A DNA stretch of 64,000 nucleotides from Arthrobacter alpinus (GCF_001294625.1 NZ_CP012677.1:3534001-3598000), one strand, 5' to 3'; positions 32,310-45,071 are shown, counted from the first letter of the stretch. A program made the numbers and translations. Notes: a model not told the origin generated them from the letters alone.

Positions 32310-33620
32310 CTAGTGTGCTGCGGGTTCGGCTTCGACTTCCACTTCCAGCGGGTCGGTGGCGGTGCCGCGCCACTTCGCCAGGGCGTTCATGCCGTGGTAG
32401 ATGATCAGTGCTGCGGCGGTGCCCAGGGCGATGCCGGCGAACTGCAGGTTGCCGATGGTCCAGGTGAAGTCGGCGACGCCGATGATCAGGGCGACGGCGG
32501 CAGTGGTCAGGTTGATGTTGTTGGAGAAGTTGACCTTGTTCTGGACCCAGATGCGCACACCCAGGACGCCGATCATGCCGTACAGCAGCGTGGCAGCGCC
32601 ACCCAGCACGCCCACGGGAACGGTGGCAATCAATTCGCCGAATTTGGGCGAGAAGCTCAGCAGCAGCGCAGCCACACCGGCAACAAAGTAGGCGGCGGTG
32701 GAGTACACCTTGGTGGCAGCCATCACGCCGATGTTTTCGGCATAGGTGGTGGTGCCGGAACCGCCACCGAAGCCTGCCAGGGTGGTGGCCACGCCGTCGG
32801 CGATCAAGGCGCGTCCGGCGTACGGGTCAAGGTTCTCGCCGGTCATCAGGGCCACGGATTTTACGTGGCCAATGTTCTCGGCCACCAGCACCAGCACCAC
32901 GGGGATGAACAGGCCCAGGACGGCAAAGTGGAAAGTGGGTGTCTGGAAGTGGGGGAGCCCTATCCAGCCGGCCTCGTGGATCTTGGAAAAGTCCACTTCG
33001 CTGCGCAGGACCGCCACAAGGTAGCCGAGCACCACGCCCACCAGAATGGCCAGACGTCCCAGGATTCCGCGGAACAAGACACTGACCAAAATGATGACAC
33101 CGAGGGTGATCACCGCGGTCACGGGAGCCAACTTGAAATTGTTCCACGCGGACGGGGCCAGGTTCAGGCCGATCAACGCCACAATGGTGCCGGTGACCGG
33201 TGCAGGCATGAGCCGGTTGATCCAGGAGGCGCCAAACTTTTGCACCACCATGCCAATGACGGCCAGTGTCACACCGGCTACCACCACCCCGCCCAAGGCG
33301 CCGGACACGCCAAACTGCTGCTGTGACGCCATGATCGGGGCAATGAAGGCAAAGCTGGAACCGAGGTAGCTGGGCACGCGGCCGCGCGTCAGGATCAGGA
33401 AGAAGATGGTGCCGATGCCGGAGAAGAACAATGTTGTGGCCGGCGGCATGCCAGTGATCAGGGGGACCAGGAAGGTGGCGCCGAACATGGCGACCACGTG
33501 CTGCAGGCCAATGCCGATGGTGCGCGGCCAGCTCAAGCGCTCGTCCGGCGACACCACTTGTCCTGGCGCAATGGTCTTACCGTCTCCGTGAACGCTCCAT
33601 TTTGTGCCCAACAAACTCAT
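32310..33620 (-). CDS. uraA: NCS2 uracil-xanthine permease
   Basis: A 436-residue membrane protein with about 12-14 helices. Family motifs are GLQHVVAMFGATFLVPLITG at the N-terminus, YLGSSFAFIAPI, and VLVAENIGHVKSV plus GDGV-like ALIADGVATTLAGFGGGSGT, which carry the substrate-binding Glu residues. It imports uracil or xanthine by proton symport. The start at 33620 has GGAAAGG upstream on the minus strand. The 226-bp gap to the divergent amidotransferase gene shows no recognisable riboswitch. Confidence 0.9.
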   Translation of the reverse strand: MSLLGTKWSVHGDGKTIAPGQVVSPDERLSWPRTIGIGLQHVVAMFGATFLVPLITGMPPATTLFFSGIGTIFFLILTRGRVPSYLGSSFAFIAPIMASQQQFGVSGALGGVVVAGVTLAVIGMVVQKFGASWINRLMPAPVTGTIVALIGLNLAPSAWNNFKLAPVTAVITLGVIILVSVLFRGILGRLAILVGVVLGYLVAVLRSEVDFSKIHEAGWIGLPHFQTPTFHFAVLGLFIPVVLVLVAENIGHVKSVALMTGENLDPYAGRALIADGVATTLAGFGGGSGTTTYAENIGVMAATKVYSTAAYFVAGVAALLLSFSPKFGELIATVPVGVLGGAATLLYGMIGVLGVRIWVQNKVNFSNNINLTTAAVALIIGVADFTWTIGNLQFAGIALGTAAALIIYHGMNALAKWRGTATDPLEVEVEAEPAAH

Positions 33621-33846
33621 AGTGTGCCTTTCCGCTCTCGTGCCATCATCGGCTGCTCTCCGCGCAGCAGCGCGTGACCACCGATAAGAATAGCGGCAAT
33701 TGGGGCCGCTGGCCGCGCAGAATCCTTTTTGCACAGTGTTCTTCTCAAGAGGGCGCCGCGGCCACCATGGCCGCTAGGATCGCAGTAGGGGCGGTCATTT
33801 CCCAGCGAACTGCCCCGCTTTCTTTGACTCAGAGAAGGAGCACCGT

Positions 33847-34707
33847 ATGTGTCGACTTTTTGGGCTGCATGCCGGCGTGGACCCCGTCAAGGCGACGTTT
33901 TGGCTCCTGGCGGCACCGGACAGCCTGTCAGTGCAAAGCAGGCGTGAACCCGATGGCACCGGGATAGGGGTGTTTAACGAAGATGGCGCACCGGTGGTGT
34001 TCAAGCAGGCGCTGGCCGCCTACGACGACGCGGCTTTCGCCACCGAGGCGCGTGAACTGAAAAGCAACACCTTCGTGGCCCACGTCCGGTATGCCACCAC
34101 TGGCGCCCACACCGAGGCGAACACGCATCCCTTTGAGCAGGACGGCCGGCTCTTCGCCCACAACGGGGCCTTGGGGGAATTGGAGAAGCTCGATGCCAGG
34201 CTGGCCGAGCTGGGTGGCGCGGACCTTGTCCTGGGCCAGACGGACAGTGAACGGATGTTCTCCTTGATCACCGTGGAAACCAGGCGCTGCGGCGGCGATC
34301 TGCAGGCGGGAATTGCCGCGGCACTGGGCTGGATTGCCGAGAACCTTCCCGTCTACAGCCTGAATTTGATCATCGCCACGGCGAGTGAGCTGTGGGCGCT
34401 GCGGTACCCGGAAACACACGAGCTCTACGTCCTGGAGCGGGCGCCCGGCGGGTATTGGCGAGGCCAGCCGCTGAAGGCCGACAGCGCCAGGATCAACGCA
34501 CACAGCCAGGCCCTGGACAGCCAAAGCGCCGTTGTCATCGCCACCGAACCCATGGACGAGGACCCCGGCTGGCGGCTTATGGAACCCGGAGAGCTGCTCC
34601 GTGTTTGCGCCGGCCTCCGCCCGCAAATAAGTCGGCCGTTGTCACAGGATCCGGTGCGGCCCCTGGTGTTGCCTGACGCGGGGCCGGCAGCAGCGTCCGG
34701 GCTTTAG
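33847..34707 (+). CDS. Class II glutamine amidotransferase (YafJ-like)
   Basis: A 286-residue Ntn-type amidotransferase domain protein. Cys2 becomes the N-terminal nucleophile after Met removal (MCRLFGLHAG). EPDGTGIGVF, VAHVRYATTGAHTEANTHPF and LFAHNGALGELE are the glutaminase pocket motifs. No second (synthase) domain is attached, as in YafJ or EgtC proteins; the ammonia acceptor is unknown. AGAAGGAG precedes the ATG. The 3' end overlaps the convergent ArsR gene by 4 bp. Confidence 0.9.
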   Translation: MCRLFGLHAGVDPVKATFWLLAAPDSLSVQSRREPDGTGIGVFNEDGAPVVFKQALAAYDDAAFATEARELKSNTFVAHVRYATTGAHTEANTHPFEQDGRLFAHNGALGELEKLDARLAELGGADLVLGQTDSERMFSLITVETRRCGGDLQAGIAAALGWIAENLPVYSLNLIIATASELWALRYPETHELYVLERAPGGYWRGQPLKADSARINAHSQALDSQSAVVIATEPMDEDPGWRLMEPGELLRVCAGLRPQISRPLSQDPVRPLVLPDAGPAAASGL

Positions 34708-35018
34708 ACCTGCTGGGGGTGATGGTCGGGGTTCACCTGCAGTACGACGCCGAGGAGGTCGTTGAGTGCGTGCGCCAAGGCCGGATGTGCTAGTTCATAC
34801 CGGGACCGGCGGCCCTCCGGCACGGCAACTGCCAGCCCGCATTCGCGCAAGCAGGAGAGGTGATTGGAGATGCTTTGTCGGGAAACGTTGAACTTTTCGG
34901 CCAGATCGGCGGGGTAGGCGGGGGCGCTGGCCAGTTCCATGAGGATTTGCGCCCGGGTGGGGTCCGAGATGGCGTAGCCAAAACGGGCCAGCACTGCCGC
35001 GTTGCTAATGGGCTTCAT
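34704..35018 (-). CDS. ArsR/SmtB-family metal-responsive repressor, CmtR-like
   Basis: A 104-residue winged-helix repressor. FGYAISDPTRAQILMELASA, the recognition helix NVSRQSISNHLSCLRECGL and the wing AVPEGRRSRYEL match the CmtR branch. The metal-binding pair Cys56-x3-Cys60 lies in the recognition helix as in CmtR, but the C-terminal third cysteine of CmtR is absent; His99-His100 stand near that place. It is divergent from a CDF metal exporter that it probably controls. The ATG at 35018 is preferred over an upstream TTG. Confidence 0.88.
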   Translation of the reverse strand: MKPISNAAVLARFGYAISDPTRAQILMELASAPAYPADLAEKFNVSRQSISNHLSCLRECGLAVAVPEGRRSRYELAHPALAHALNDLLGVVLQVNPDHHPQQV

Positions 35019-35029
35019 TCTCAATATAA

Positions 35030-35061
35030 TACATGATTTGCTGGATTCATCAAACGATGTA
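35030..35061. promoter_or_regulatory. Probable ArsR operator in the divergent arsR / CDF promoter region
   Basis: An imperfect inverted repeat, TACATGATTTG-N10-CAAACGATGTA (9 of 11 pairs), lies in the 53-bp AT-rich gap between the divergent starts. A second pair, CTCAATA / TATTGAG, surrounds it at 35020-35068. Binding of the repressor here would silence both genes until metal is present. Confidence 0.55.
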
Positions 35062-35071
35062 CTATTGAGTC

Positions 35072-36007
35072 ATGTCAGGACATGATCACTCACACGGCCA
35101 TTCGCACGCCGGAGCACCAGGGGAAAGTCATCAGGGTCGTATTTCCCTAGCCTTGGGAATCACTGTGGCCGTCTTTGTCTTCCAAGTCATCGGCTCCATT
35201 CTTACCGGTTCGCTGGCGCTGCTCTTTGACTCCGCCCATGTACTCACCGACGCCGGCGGGCTGGCCATGGCACTGTTGGCGGCGCGGCTGATGATCCGGC
35301 CGCCCACCAGCAAACGCACCTGGGGGTTCGCCCGGGCGGAAGTCCTGGCCGCCACGGCGCAAGCGGCAGTGCTGCTCGCCGTCGGACTTATTGTCCTGGT
35401 TGAAGGCGTGCAGAGGCTCTTCAACCCCACCGAGATCGCCTCGAACCAGATGATCATCTTTGGTGCCATCGGCCTGCTGGGCAACGTCATCTCCATGTTT
35501 GTCCTGATGGGCGGGCGCAGCAAGAACTTCAATATGCGCGCGGCGTTCCTGGAGGTTGTCAACGACGCCCTCGGCTCCGTGGCGGTCATTCTGGCGGCCG
35601 TGGTGATTTCGCTGACCGGCTGGATGCAGGCAGACGCCGTGGTGGCCATGCTCATTGGAGCCCTGATCCTGCCGCGTACCTTGAAGCTGCTGCTGGAGAC
35701 CATCCACGTCCTGCTGGAATCGACGCCGTCGGGCCTGGACCTTGACGAGGTCCGCAAGCACATCCTGGCCCTTGACCACGTGCGCAGCTTACACGACCTC
35801 CACGCCAGCCAGATTGCCACGGGCCTGCCCGTGCTGTCGGCCCACGTGGTGGTGGCCGACGAGTGCTTTTACGACGGCCACGCACCGCAGATGCTCGACG
35901 CCCTCCAAACATGCGTCGCCGGGCACTTCCAGGTCAGCATCGAGCACTCCACCTTCCAATTGGAGCCAACCGGCCACGCCAAGCACGAGCTGGGCAGCCA
36001 CAACTAA
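35072..36007 (+). CDS. Cation diffusion facilitator (CzcD/ZitB-like) metal exporter
   Basis: A 311-residue CDF protein with a His-rich N-terminus (GHDHSHGHSHAG), six membrane helices and a cytoplasmic C-terminal domain. The helix-2 metal site is the usual H-x3-D in FDSAHVLTDAGG, but the helix-5 site reads EVVNDALGS, with Glu where most zinc exporters have His. It should expel zinc, cadmium or a similar divalent metal using the proton gradient. Pairing with a CmtR-like repressor supports cadmium, lead or zinc. Confidence 0.92.
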   Translation: MSGHDHSHGHSHAGAPGESHQGRISLALGITVAVFVFQVIGSILTGSLALLFDSAHVLTDAGGLAMALLAARLMIRPPTSKRTWGFARAEVLAATAQAAVLLAVGLIVLVEGVQRLFNPTEIASNQMIIFGAIGLLGNVISMFVLMGGRSKNFNMRAAFLEVVNDALGSVAVILAAVVISLTGWMQADAVVAMLIGALILPRTLKLLLETIHVLLESTPSGLDLDEVRKHILALDHVRSLHDLHASQIATGLPVLSAHVVVADECFYDGHAPQMLDALQTCVAGHFQVSIEHSTFQLEPTGHAKHELGSHN

Positions 36008-36054
36008 CGCAGGCGTCCAGCGCTTTCGCCGGTCCCGGGCCGGATTGGAGCCGG

Positions 36055-37698
<1,644 letters not shown>

Positions 37699-37887
37699 GC
37701 CACCAGCATGACAGAGGGGCACGGTTGCGCGCACTGTTTTATCACAGTGTGGACGTTTTGGCGGTGGATGAATGCCGCAAGGTTCGAATGCTCGACTACG
37801 ATGGAAGCCAAGTTTCCCGCAACCATTTGGACACTCCCGTGGAGGGTCATAACCTGCGCACCGCGCAGCACGCGTTAGGAGTCGACT

Positions 37888-38319
37888 ATGTCGAACCAGC
37901 CAGAGCAACAACCGTATCCAGGCATGCCTCAGGACTACACCCCGCCCGGCTACATGACAGCTCCCGGGCCGCCATTTGCCGCGCCCACGTACTACCAGGG
38001 CGGACTCGGCTATGTGGATAACACCAGCGGTCCCCGCAGCCTGAGCCTGGCCAGCATGATCATCGGGCTATCATCGCTTTTTGTTGTGGGCTGGTTCATC
38101 GTCCCGCAGATTATCGGCATCATCCTGGGGCACATTGGCCTGAGCAAGGAAAGCCCCCAAGGCAAGCCGTTCTCCATCACGGGCCTGGTCACCAACTACC
38201 TGGCGCTCCTGGTCTACGGCGGCCTCTACTTTTTCTTCATCGTCGTCTTCGCAGCCTTGGGCGCCGACTCCTCTAGCCCTTCCTCGCAGACCTACACCTG
38301 GCTGCAGTCCGGCCTGTAG
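37888..38319 (+). CDS. DUF4190-type small membrane protein
   Basis: A 143-residue protein with a Pro/Tyr/Gly-rich cytoplasmic head (residues 1-50) and two membrane helices, [20 protein letters not shown] and a second near 100-122, joined by [17 protein letters not shown]. The GHIAL/K-type loop between two helices is the DUF4190 pattern. Function unknown. GTTAGGAG precedes the ATG with suitable spacing. Confidence 0.75.
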   Translation: MSNQPEQQPYPGMPQDYTPPGYMTAPGPPFAAPTYYQGGLGYVDNTSGPRSLSLASMIIGLSSLFVVGWFIVPQIIGIILGHIGLSKESPQGKPFSITGLVTNYLALLVYGGLYFFFIVVFAALGADSSSPSSQTYTWLQSGL

Positions 38320-38413
38320 GCAACGTCGCAACCGGGGCGTTAGCGAACGGCGGCACCTTCCCTGACGCAGAAGCGAAAGGGAAGATGCCGCCGTCGTGCG
38401 TTGAGAAGCAGCC

Positions 38414-39892
<1,479 letters not shown>

Positions 39893-40015
39893 GTGATCAA
39901 TTTTCGCATTATGACGGCCGTACGTCACATTTGCCGGTTGGGTCGGGCACTGGTGCCGGGCCCAACCGGCGCTACCCTTAACGGAAGTACATCTTGATTT
40001 GTAGGAGAAAATAGC

Positions 40016-40342
40016 ATGTCAGACATCATGAACGTCACCGTTTCCGAACTTGCCGAGGACGCCGTAATTCTGGATGTTCGGGAAGATTACGAGTGGGAGG
40101 CCGGGCATATTGCCGGGGCTTTGCACATCCCGTTGGAGCAGTTGCCGGCTCGACTCGAGGAACTGGACCCCGACGTGGACGTTAACGTCATCTGCCGCAC
40201 CGGTGGACGCTCCTTCCGGGCCGCCACGTGGTTGAGTGAAAACGGCTACTCCGCGTTCAACGTCATTGGCGGCATGGGGGCCTGGTTTGAGGCGGAGAAG
40301 CCTATGACGAATGAGAACGGCGAAACCCCGCGCGTCCTCTAA
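40016..40342 (+). CDS. Single-domain rhodanese-like protein
   Basis: A 108-residue rhodanese domain. VILDVREDYEWEAGHIAGA is the substrate-side motif and Cys60 in VICRTGGRS begins the six-residue active-site loop, so it should carry a persulfide. The loop length is that of sulfurtransferases rather than Cdc25-type phosphatases. TAGGAGAAA precedes the ATG. It is followed by pheA after 32 bp. Confidence 0.92.
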   Translation: MSDIMNVTVSELAEDAVILDVREDYEWEAGHIAGALHIPLEQLPARLEELDPDVDVNVICRTGGRSFRAATWLSENGYSAFNVIGGMGAWFEAEKPMTNENGETPRVL

Positions 40343-40374
40343 AACCAGCCGTCCCTACCCCTAGACAGGTCCCC

Positions 40375-41328
40375 ATGACTTCCGCGCCCGGCCCTTCCTC
40401 CCTGCCCTACACCTTCCTTGGGCCGGAGGGGACATTTACTGAGTCCGCGCTTTTGCAGGTTCCGGGGGCGGGCGCAGCCAAGCGGGTTCCCTCAAGCAAT
40501 GCTGCTTCCGCACTGGCGATGGTGCGCTCGGGCCAGGCGTTTGCTGCCATGCTGCCAATTGAAAACTCCATTGAGGGCGGGGTGCCAGCCACCTTGGACG
40601 CCATTTCAGCCGGCACCCAATTGCGGATCCTGCACGAAGTGGTGGTGCCGGTCAGTTTTGTCCTGGTGGCGCGGGCCGGCGTAGCGCTCGCGGACATCAC
40701 GGCCGTGGGCACGCATCCGCATGCGTGGGCGCAAACCCGTGACTGGTTTGGCGAACACCTGCCCCATGCTATCCATGTTCCAGCGAATTCGACGGCGGCT
40801 GCGGCCCATGAGCTGCTAGCTGGTGGGAGTGCCTTCCAGGGCGCAGTGTGCGCCCCGTTGGTTGCCGAGCAGACGGGGCTGACCATCCTGGCCGCCGGCA
40901 TTGAGGACAATGTGGGGGCCGTAACCCGCTTTGTGCTGGTGGGCCTGCCGGGAACGTTGCCAGAACCTACGGGTGCGGACAAGACGACACTTGCCATTCC
41001 GCTGCCCAAGGACCATCCGGGCGCCCTGATGGCCATCCTGGAACAATTCGCCAGCCGCGGCGTCAACCTGAGCAGGATCGAATCCCGGCCCACCGGCAAG
41101 TACCTTGGCCACTATGTTTTTAGTGTGGACGTGGACGGTCACATCCATGACGCCCGCGTCGCCGATGCCCTGCGGGGGCTGCACCGGGTCAGCCCGGACA
41201 TGCTCTTTTTGGGTTCCTACCCGCGCGCGGACAAGCAGCCGCCACTGATCCGCGCCTATAACTCCGATACGGCCTTTGCCGAGTCCGGCCTTTGGGTTGA
41301 CGGGTTGCTTGGCCTAGGACCCGTCTGA
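40375..41328 (+). CDS. pheA: Prephenate dehydratase
   Basis: A 317-residue monofunctional enzyme converting prephenate to phenylpyruvate in phenylalanine synthesis. LGPEGTFTESAL, ENSIEGGVPATLD and the catalytic Thr in GAVTRFVLVG mark the dehydratase domain. A C-terminal ACT domain (about residues 205-285) with LSRIESRPTGKYLGHYVF gives phenylalanine feedback inhibition. No chorismate mutase domain is attached. Confidence 0.95.
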   Translation: MTSAPGPSSLPYTFLGPEGTFTESALLQVPGAGAAKRVPSSNAASALAMVRSGQAFAAMLPIENSIEGGVPATLDAISAGTQLRILHEVVVPVSFVLVARAGVALADITAVGTHPHAWAQTRDWFGEHLPHAIHVPANSTAAAAHELLAGGSAFQGAVCAPLVAEQTGLTILAAGIEDNVGAVTRFVLVGLPGTLPEPTGADKTTLAIPLPKDHPGALMAILEQFASRGVNLSRIESRPTGKYLGHYVFSVDVDGHIHDARVADALRGLHRVSPDMLFLGSYPRADKQPPLIRAYNSDTAFAESGLWVDGLLGLGPV

Positions 41329-41482
41329 GTCCAGCCGGTGGGAAGGCAGTCGCCACGATTCTTGGAACCGGGATCCTATGGTTCTTCTTTGCGGGGCTCC
41401 GGACGCCTATGCTGTGACTATCCGCAAGATACGGCGTGCTGCAAACAGTGTGGGCAGTACTTAGAAACCGGGTGAGTCAGAG

Positions 41483-41656
41483 ATGGAACGGCAAGGATCC
41501 AAGGACAGCAGCGACGAAGGCACCATCGTCAACCCGCACCATGACGAGGGCCGTGACACATCGGTGGGGGACGAAGGTGACGAGGCCAACGAACTCCGCT
41601 TTGACGAAGAGCAACGCCTGATCAACGAGCAATCCCTGCGCCCGGAAACGGACTGA
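41483..41656 (+). CDS. Small acidic protein of unknown function (57 residues)
   Basis: A 57-residue reading frame between pheA and the lipid kinase gene, starting MERQGSKDSSDEGTIVNPHH. It is rich in Asp/Glu (about 18 acidic residues), has no Cys or membrane segment, and ends in NEQSLRPETD. Third-position base use fits the neighbouring genes and the frame is free of stops despite its bias. GGGTGAG lies just upstream of the ATG. It is probably a real but unrecognised small protein. Confidence 0.6.
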   Translation: MERQGSKDSSDEGTIVNPHHDEGRDTSVGDEGDEANELRFDEEQRLINEQSLRPETD

Positions 41657-41694
41657 TCGAAACGGACTGAGCACCAACGCTTAAAACGCCAACG

Positions 41695-42765
41695 TTAAAG
41701 CGCCGGGTGGTTGGGCGCGGCCACCCGCACCAGAACAGCTTTCGGCTCAACACTGATCTTGACCACAGTGGCGGCCCCCGAAGGGTCTCCATCCACCTGC
41801 GTCTCCACGGGCAGCACGGTGCGGATTACCAGTTTTTGTGACCGGTAGAAGTCGATGACGGGCAAGCGGTTATTGTGTTGAAACACCACTTTCCCGGCCA
41901 TTGCAATCCAACCAAGTGCACTGCGGGGGCTCACCACCACCACGTCCAGGACGCCGTCGTCAATGAGCGCGTCGGGGACAAAATCGATCCCTCCGGGCAG
42001 CAGCCCGCAATTGGCGAACAGCACTGAACGGACCTTGCGCTGCTGGGCGGGCTGGTCGTCCATGACGATGCTGATCTTCTTCCGCCGCCCTATCATGTGC
42101 CGCAGTCCGGCCTCGCTATAAGCCAGCCAGCCCACTGAATCCTTCAGCTTGGCTTTGGTGTCATTCATGATCTCGGCGTCCAAGCCGAGCCCGGCAATCA
42201 CCATGAAGGACTGCTTGGACACGGACCCGGTGATCTCGTCCTCGAGCTCCATCAGCCCGGCGTCGATGTGGCGCTGATGCCCAAACAAGGCAATTTCGAC
42301 GTTCGCGGCGATGTCGGTGACGTCCAGTTCCAGGTTCCGTGCCAGCAGATTGCCGGTGCCCAGCGGAATGATCGCCACCGGCACCTCGGTGTGGCGCAGG
42401 ATCTGGGCCACGGCGCGTACTGTGCCGTCACCGCCGCCCACAACTACGACGTCGGCCCTGACCTCAAGCGCACGCGTCGCCATGGCGAAACCCGGGTCCT
42501 CCGCCGTGGTCGCCAGGAATGTTGGCTCCGGCCAACCAGCCAGCGACGTGGAACGCAGCAACAAGGTTTTGGCCGCGTCAACCCCATTTTTGGTTGGGTT
42601 GTAAATGAAAACAACCTTCTGCGCGGCCACGTGGATCTTGTGTGGGGAGTCGGCCACAGCACTGCGTGTATGTTTTTGGGCGAGCTTGCGAACACCCAGC
42701 CAACTGAATCCGACAGCGAGCAGGAAAACGATCACAATGATGGCGATAAGGGCTTGAGTTGGCAT
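41695..42765 (-). CDS. Diacylglycerol kinase family lipid kinase
   Basis: A 356-residue protein with an N-terminal membrane anchor (residues 4-27) and a DAGK catalytic domain. VVVGGGDGTVRAVAQ is the ATP-binding motif and IPLGTGNLLARNL follows it, as in YegS/DgkB-like kinases. Actinobacterial relatives phosphorylate diacylglycerol or sphingosine-like lipids at the inner membrane face. It is divergent from serS, 51 bp away. Confidence 0.9.
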   Translation of the reverse strand: MPTQALIAIIVIVFLLAVGFSWLGVRKLAQKHTRSAVADSPHKIHVAAQKVVFIYNPTKNGVDAAKTLLLRSTSLAGWPEPTFLATTAEDPGFAMATRALEVRADVVVVGGGDGTVRAVAQILRHTEVPVAIIPLGTGNLLARNLELDVTDIAANVEIALFGHQRHIDAGLMELEDEITGSVSKQSFMVIAGLGLDAEIMNDTKAKLKDSVGWLAYSEAGLRHMIGRRKKISIVMDDQPAQQRKVRSVLFANCGLLPGGIDFVPDALIDDGVLDVVVVSPRSALGWIAMAGKVVFQHNNRLPVIDFYRSQKLVIRTVLPVETQVDGDPSGAATVVKISVEPKAVLVRVAAPNHPAL

Positions 42766-42816
42766 GATTCTCTAACCATACCGGTGGAGACACTTTTGAT
42801 TGGTTAGGCTTAGGGA

Positions 42817-44094
42817 GTGATCGATGTAAGAGACCTCTGCGAAAATCCAGAAAAATACCGCGCCAGCCAAAGTGCTCGCGGGGCCCAACCCTCGGTGGTG
42901 GACGCCGTCATTGCCGCTGACGCCGCCAGGAAATCCGCCATTAGCTCCTTTGAAGCGTTGCGTGCGGCACAAAACGCCTTCGGCAAGAAGGTGGCGCAGG
43001 CCAAGGGCGAGCAGAAACAGGCACTGCTGGCCGAGGTGAAGGAGCTTGCCGCGCAGGTGAAGGCTGCCTCCGCGGCCTCCGATGCCGCCAGCGCCGAACA
43101 GGACGCCCTGGTTCGTAGCATGCCCAACTTGATCTCCGACGGCGTCCCGGCAGGCGGCGAGGACGACTACATTGTGCTCAAGACCGTAGGCACACCCCGA
43201 GAATTCCCCCACTTCACCCCGAAGGACCACCTGGAAATCGGTGAACTGATCGGTGCCATCGACATGGAGCGTGGCGCCAAGGTCTCAGGTTCACGCTTTT
43301 ACTTCCTCAAGGGCGTTGGCGCCCGCCTGGAAATGGCGCTGCTCCAGCTGGCCATGGACCAGGCCATCGAGGCCGGCTTCACCCCCATGATCACCCCCAC
43401 CCTGGTGCTGCCCGAAACCATGGCCGGTACGGGCTTTGATGTGGAGCATGACGCCGAGATTTACCGTTTGGCCGACGACGACCTGTACCTGGTGGGCACC
43501 TCCGAGGTGGCCCTGGCCGGCTACCACGGCAACGAAATCATCAACGTCAACGAGCCCGTCCGCTACGCCGGCTGGTCCTCCTGCTACCGCCGCGAGGCCG
43601 GTTCGCACGGCAAGGACACCCGCGGGATCATCCGCGTCCACCAGTTCAACAAAGTAGAAATGTTTGTTTACACCAGCGTTGAAAAGGCTACCGAAGAGCA
43701 CCAACGACTGCTGGCGTGGGAAGAGGAAATGCTCGCCAAGGTGGAGCTGCCGTACCGTGTCATCGACACTGCCGCCGGCGACCTGGGCGTCTCGGCCGCC
43801 CGCAAGTTCGACTGCGAGGCCTGGGTTCCCACGCAAGATGCCTACCGCGAGCTGACCTCCACCTCCAACTGCACCAGCTACCAGGCCCGCCGCCTGAACA
43901 TTCGCGAGCGGATGACCAACGATGACGGCACCAAGGCTGGCACCCGTTCGGTGGCCACCCTTAATGGGACCTTGGCCACCACCCGCTGGATTGTGGCCAT
44001 CCTGGAGCACCACCAGAACGCCGACGGCTCGGTCAATGTTCCCGTGGCGTTGCGCAAGTATCTGGGTGGCATGGAAGTGTTCCCCGTCCTGTAA
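42817..44094 (+). CDS. serS: Seryl-tRNA synthetase
   Basis: A 425-residue class II synthetase that charges tRNA-Ser. The N-terminal coiled-coil arm (about 25-110) binds the tRNA. Class II motifs are visible in [37 protein letters not shown] (shown around residues 254-276) and [18 protein letters not shown] near the end. It starts at GTG 42817 and has a strong stem-loop terminator after its stop. No T-box leader is visible. Confidence 0.96.
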   Translation: MIDVRDLCENPEKYRASQSARGAQPSVVDAVIAADAARKSAISSFEALRAAQNAFGKKVAQAKGEQKQALLAEVKELAAQVKAASAASDAASAEQDALVRSMPNLISDGVPAGGEDDYIVLKTVGTPREFPHFTPKDHLEIGELIGAIDMERGAKVSGSRFYFLKGVGARLEMALLQLAMDQAIEAGFTPMITPTLVLPETMAGTGFDVEHDAEIYRLADDDLYLVGTSEVALAGYHGNEIINVNEPVRYAGWSSCYRREAGSHGKDTRGIIRVHQFNKVEMFVYTSVEKATEEHQRLLAWEEEMLAKVELPYRVIDTAAGDLGVSAARKFDCEAWVPTQDAYRELTSTSNCTSYQARRLNIRERMTNDDGTKAGTRSVATLNGTLATTRWIVAILEHHQNADGSVNVPVALRKYLGGMEVFPVL

Positions 44095-44110
44095 TTTCCG
44101 CTGCGCCAAG

Positions 44111-44170
44111 TGAACGCCGGGTAAATACACAGACTGTGCACACAACTGTGAATATTTACTTGGCGTTCAT
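44111..44170 (+). terminator. Long stem-loop after serS
   Basis: TGAACGCCGGGTAAATACACAG pairs imperfectly with CTGTGAATATTTACTTGGCGTTCA around a loop of about 13 bases. It starts 16 bp after the serS stop and ends 60 bp before the next gene, so it is well placed to end the serS transcript. A T-tract is lacking, as is usual in this group. Confidence 0.65.
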
Positions 44171-44231
44171 GGTTTTAACAGCCAGAATTTGTGGTGGTCC
44201 TAGACCAATCTGTTTGACTGGAGACATGACA

Positions 44232-45071
44232 ATGACAGTAAATAATGCAATTCCCGGCATCGATGACCGGATAAGCGAAAAAACCAACTACCTGGTGGCT
44301 TTGGATGTGGACGGAACCCTGGTGGACCACGACGGCCTCATGACCGACGGTGTCCGCCACAGCGCCCGGGCCGTCCTCGAGGCCGGTCACGAGGTCATTA
44401 TTGCCACGGGCCGATCCGTCGGCGCAGTGCTTCCGGTCCTGACACAAATTGGGATGATGCGCGGCTACGCCGTGTGCTCCAACGGCGGCGTGACACTGCG
44501 ACTTGATCCAGCCCTCGAGCTTGGATATGAGGTCATCGACCGCGTGACGTTCAGCCCCAGGATCGCCTTGACCACCTTGCGTGAGAAAGTCCCCGGCGCC
44601 CGTTTCGCTGTGGAAGACGCCAGCGGCAACTTCCTCTCCACCTCCCGCTTCCAGGACGCCAGCTTCGGCATCGAGGCCCGCGGCGTGGACTTCCACCACC
44701 TGCTCGACGTTGAGGCCGTCAGGGTTGTGGTGAACAGTGCCGAAGCCAGCACCGACGAGTTCGCCCGCGCCATTGCCCAGGCCGGGCTCCACGGTGTCAC
44801 CTACGCCGTCGGCTGGAGCGCGTGGCTGGACATTGCCGCCGCTGGAGTCACCAAGGCCACGGCGCTGGAGAAATTGCGCGCGCAGTTGGGCATCCACCAG
44901 TCCCTGACGGTGGCTGTGGGTGATGGCAGCAACGACATCGACATGCTCCGCTGGGCGGGCCGTGGCGTGGCCATGGGCCAGGCGGAGCAGGATGTGAAGT
45001 CCGTTGCCAATGAGATCACCGGCTCCGTGTACGACGACGGAGCTGCCGCCGTCCTACGTGGCCTGCTGTAG
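44232..45071 (+). CDS. Cof-type HAD-superfamily phosphatase (second)
   Basis: A 279-residue HAD hydrolase. Motif I is ALDVDGTLVDHDG, motif II IIATGRSVG, and the C-terminal motifs are GVTKATALEKL and GDGSNDIDMLRWAG. It resembles the gene at 29500 in layout and also should act on a sugar phosphate or similar. The start at ATG 44232 has GGAG eight bases upstream; ATG 44226 is an alternative. Confidence 0.9.
   Translation: MTVNNAIPGIDDRISEKTNYLVALDVDGTLVDHDGLMTDGVRHSARAVLEAGHEVIIATGRSVGAVLPVLTQIGMMRGYAVCSNGGVTLRLDPALELGYEVIDRVTFSPRIALTTLREKVPGARFAVEDASGNFLSTSRFQDASFGIEARGVDFHHLLDVEAVRVVVNSAEASTDEFARAIAQAGLHGVTYAVGWSAWLDIAAAGVTKATALEKLRAQLGIHQSLTVAVGDGSNDIDMLRWAGRGVAMGQAEQDVKSVANEITGSVYDDGAAAVLRGLL

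Noticed and set aside
32313..33326. A 337-codon open frame on the plus strand inside the uracil-xanthine permease gene
   Set aside because: It is antisense to a clear NCS2 permease and has a Gly/His/Gln-rich composition typical of the reverse frame of a high-GC membrane-protein gene.
33621..33846. Possible purine or PyrR-type RNA switch before the uracil-xanthine permease
   Set aside because: No conserved riboswitch core or PyrR hairpin could be recognised in the minus-strand leader.
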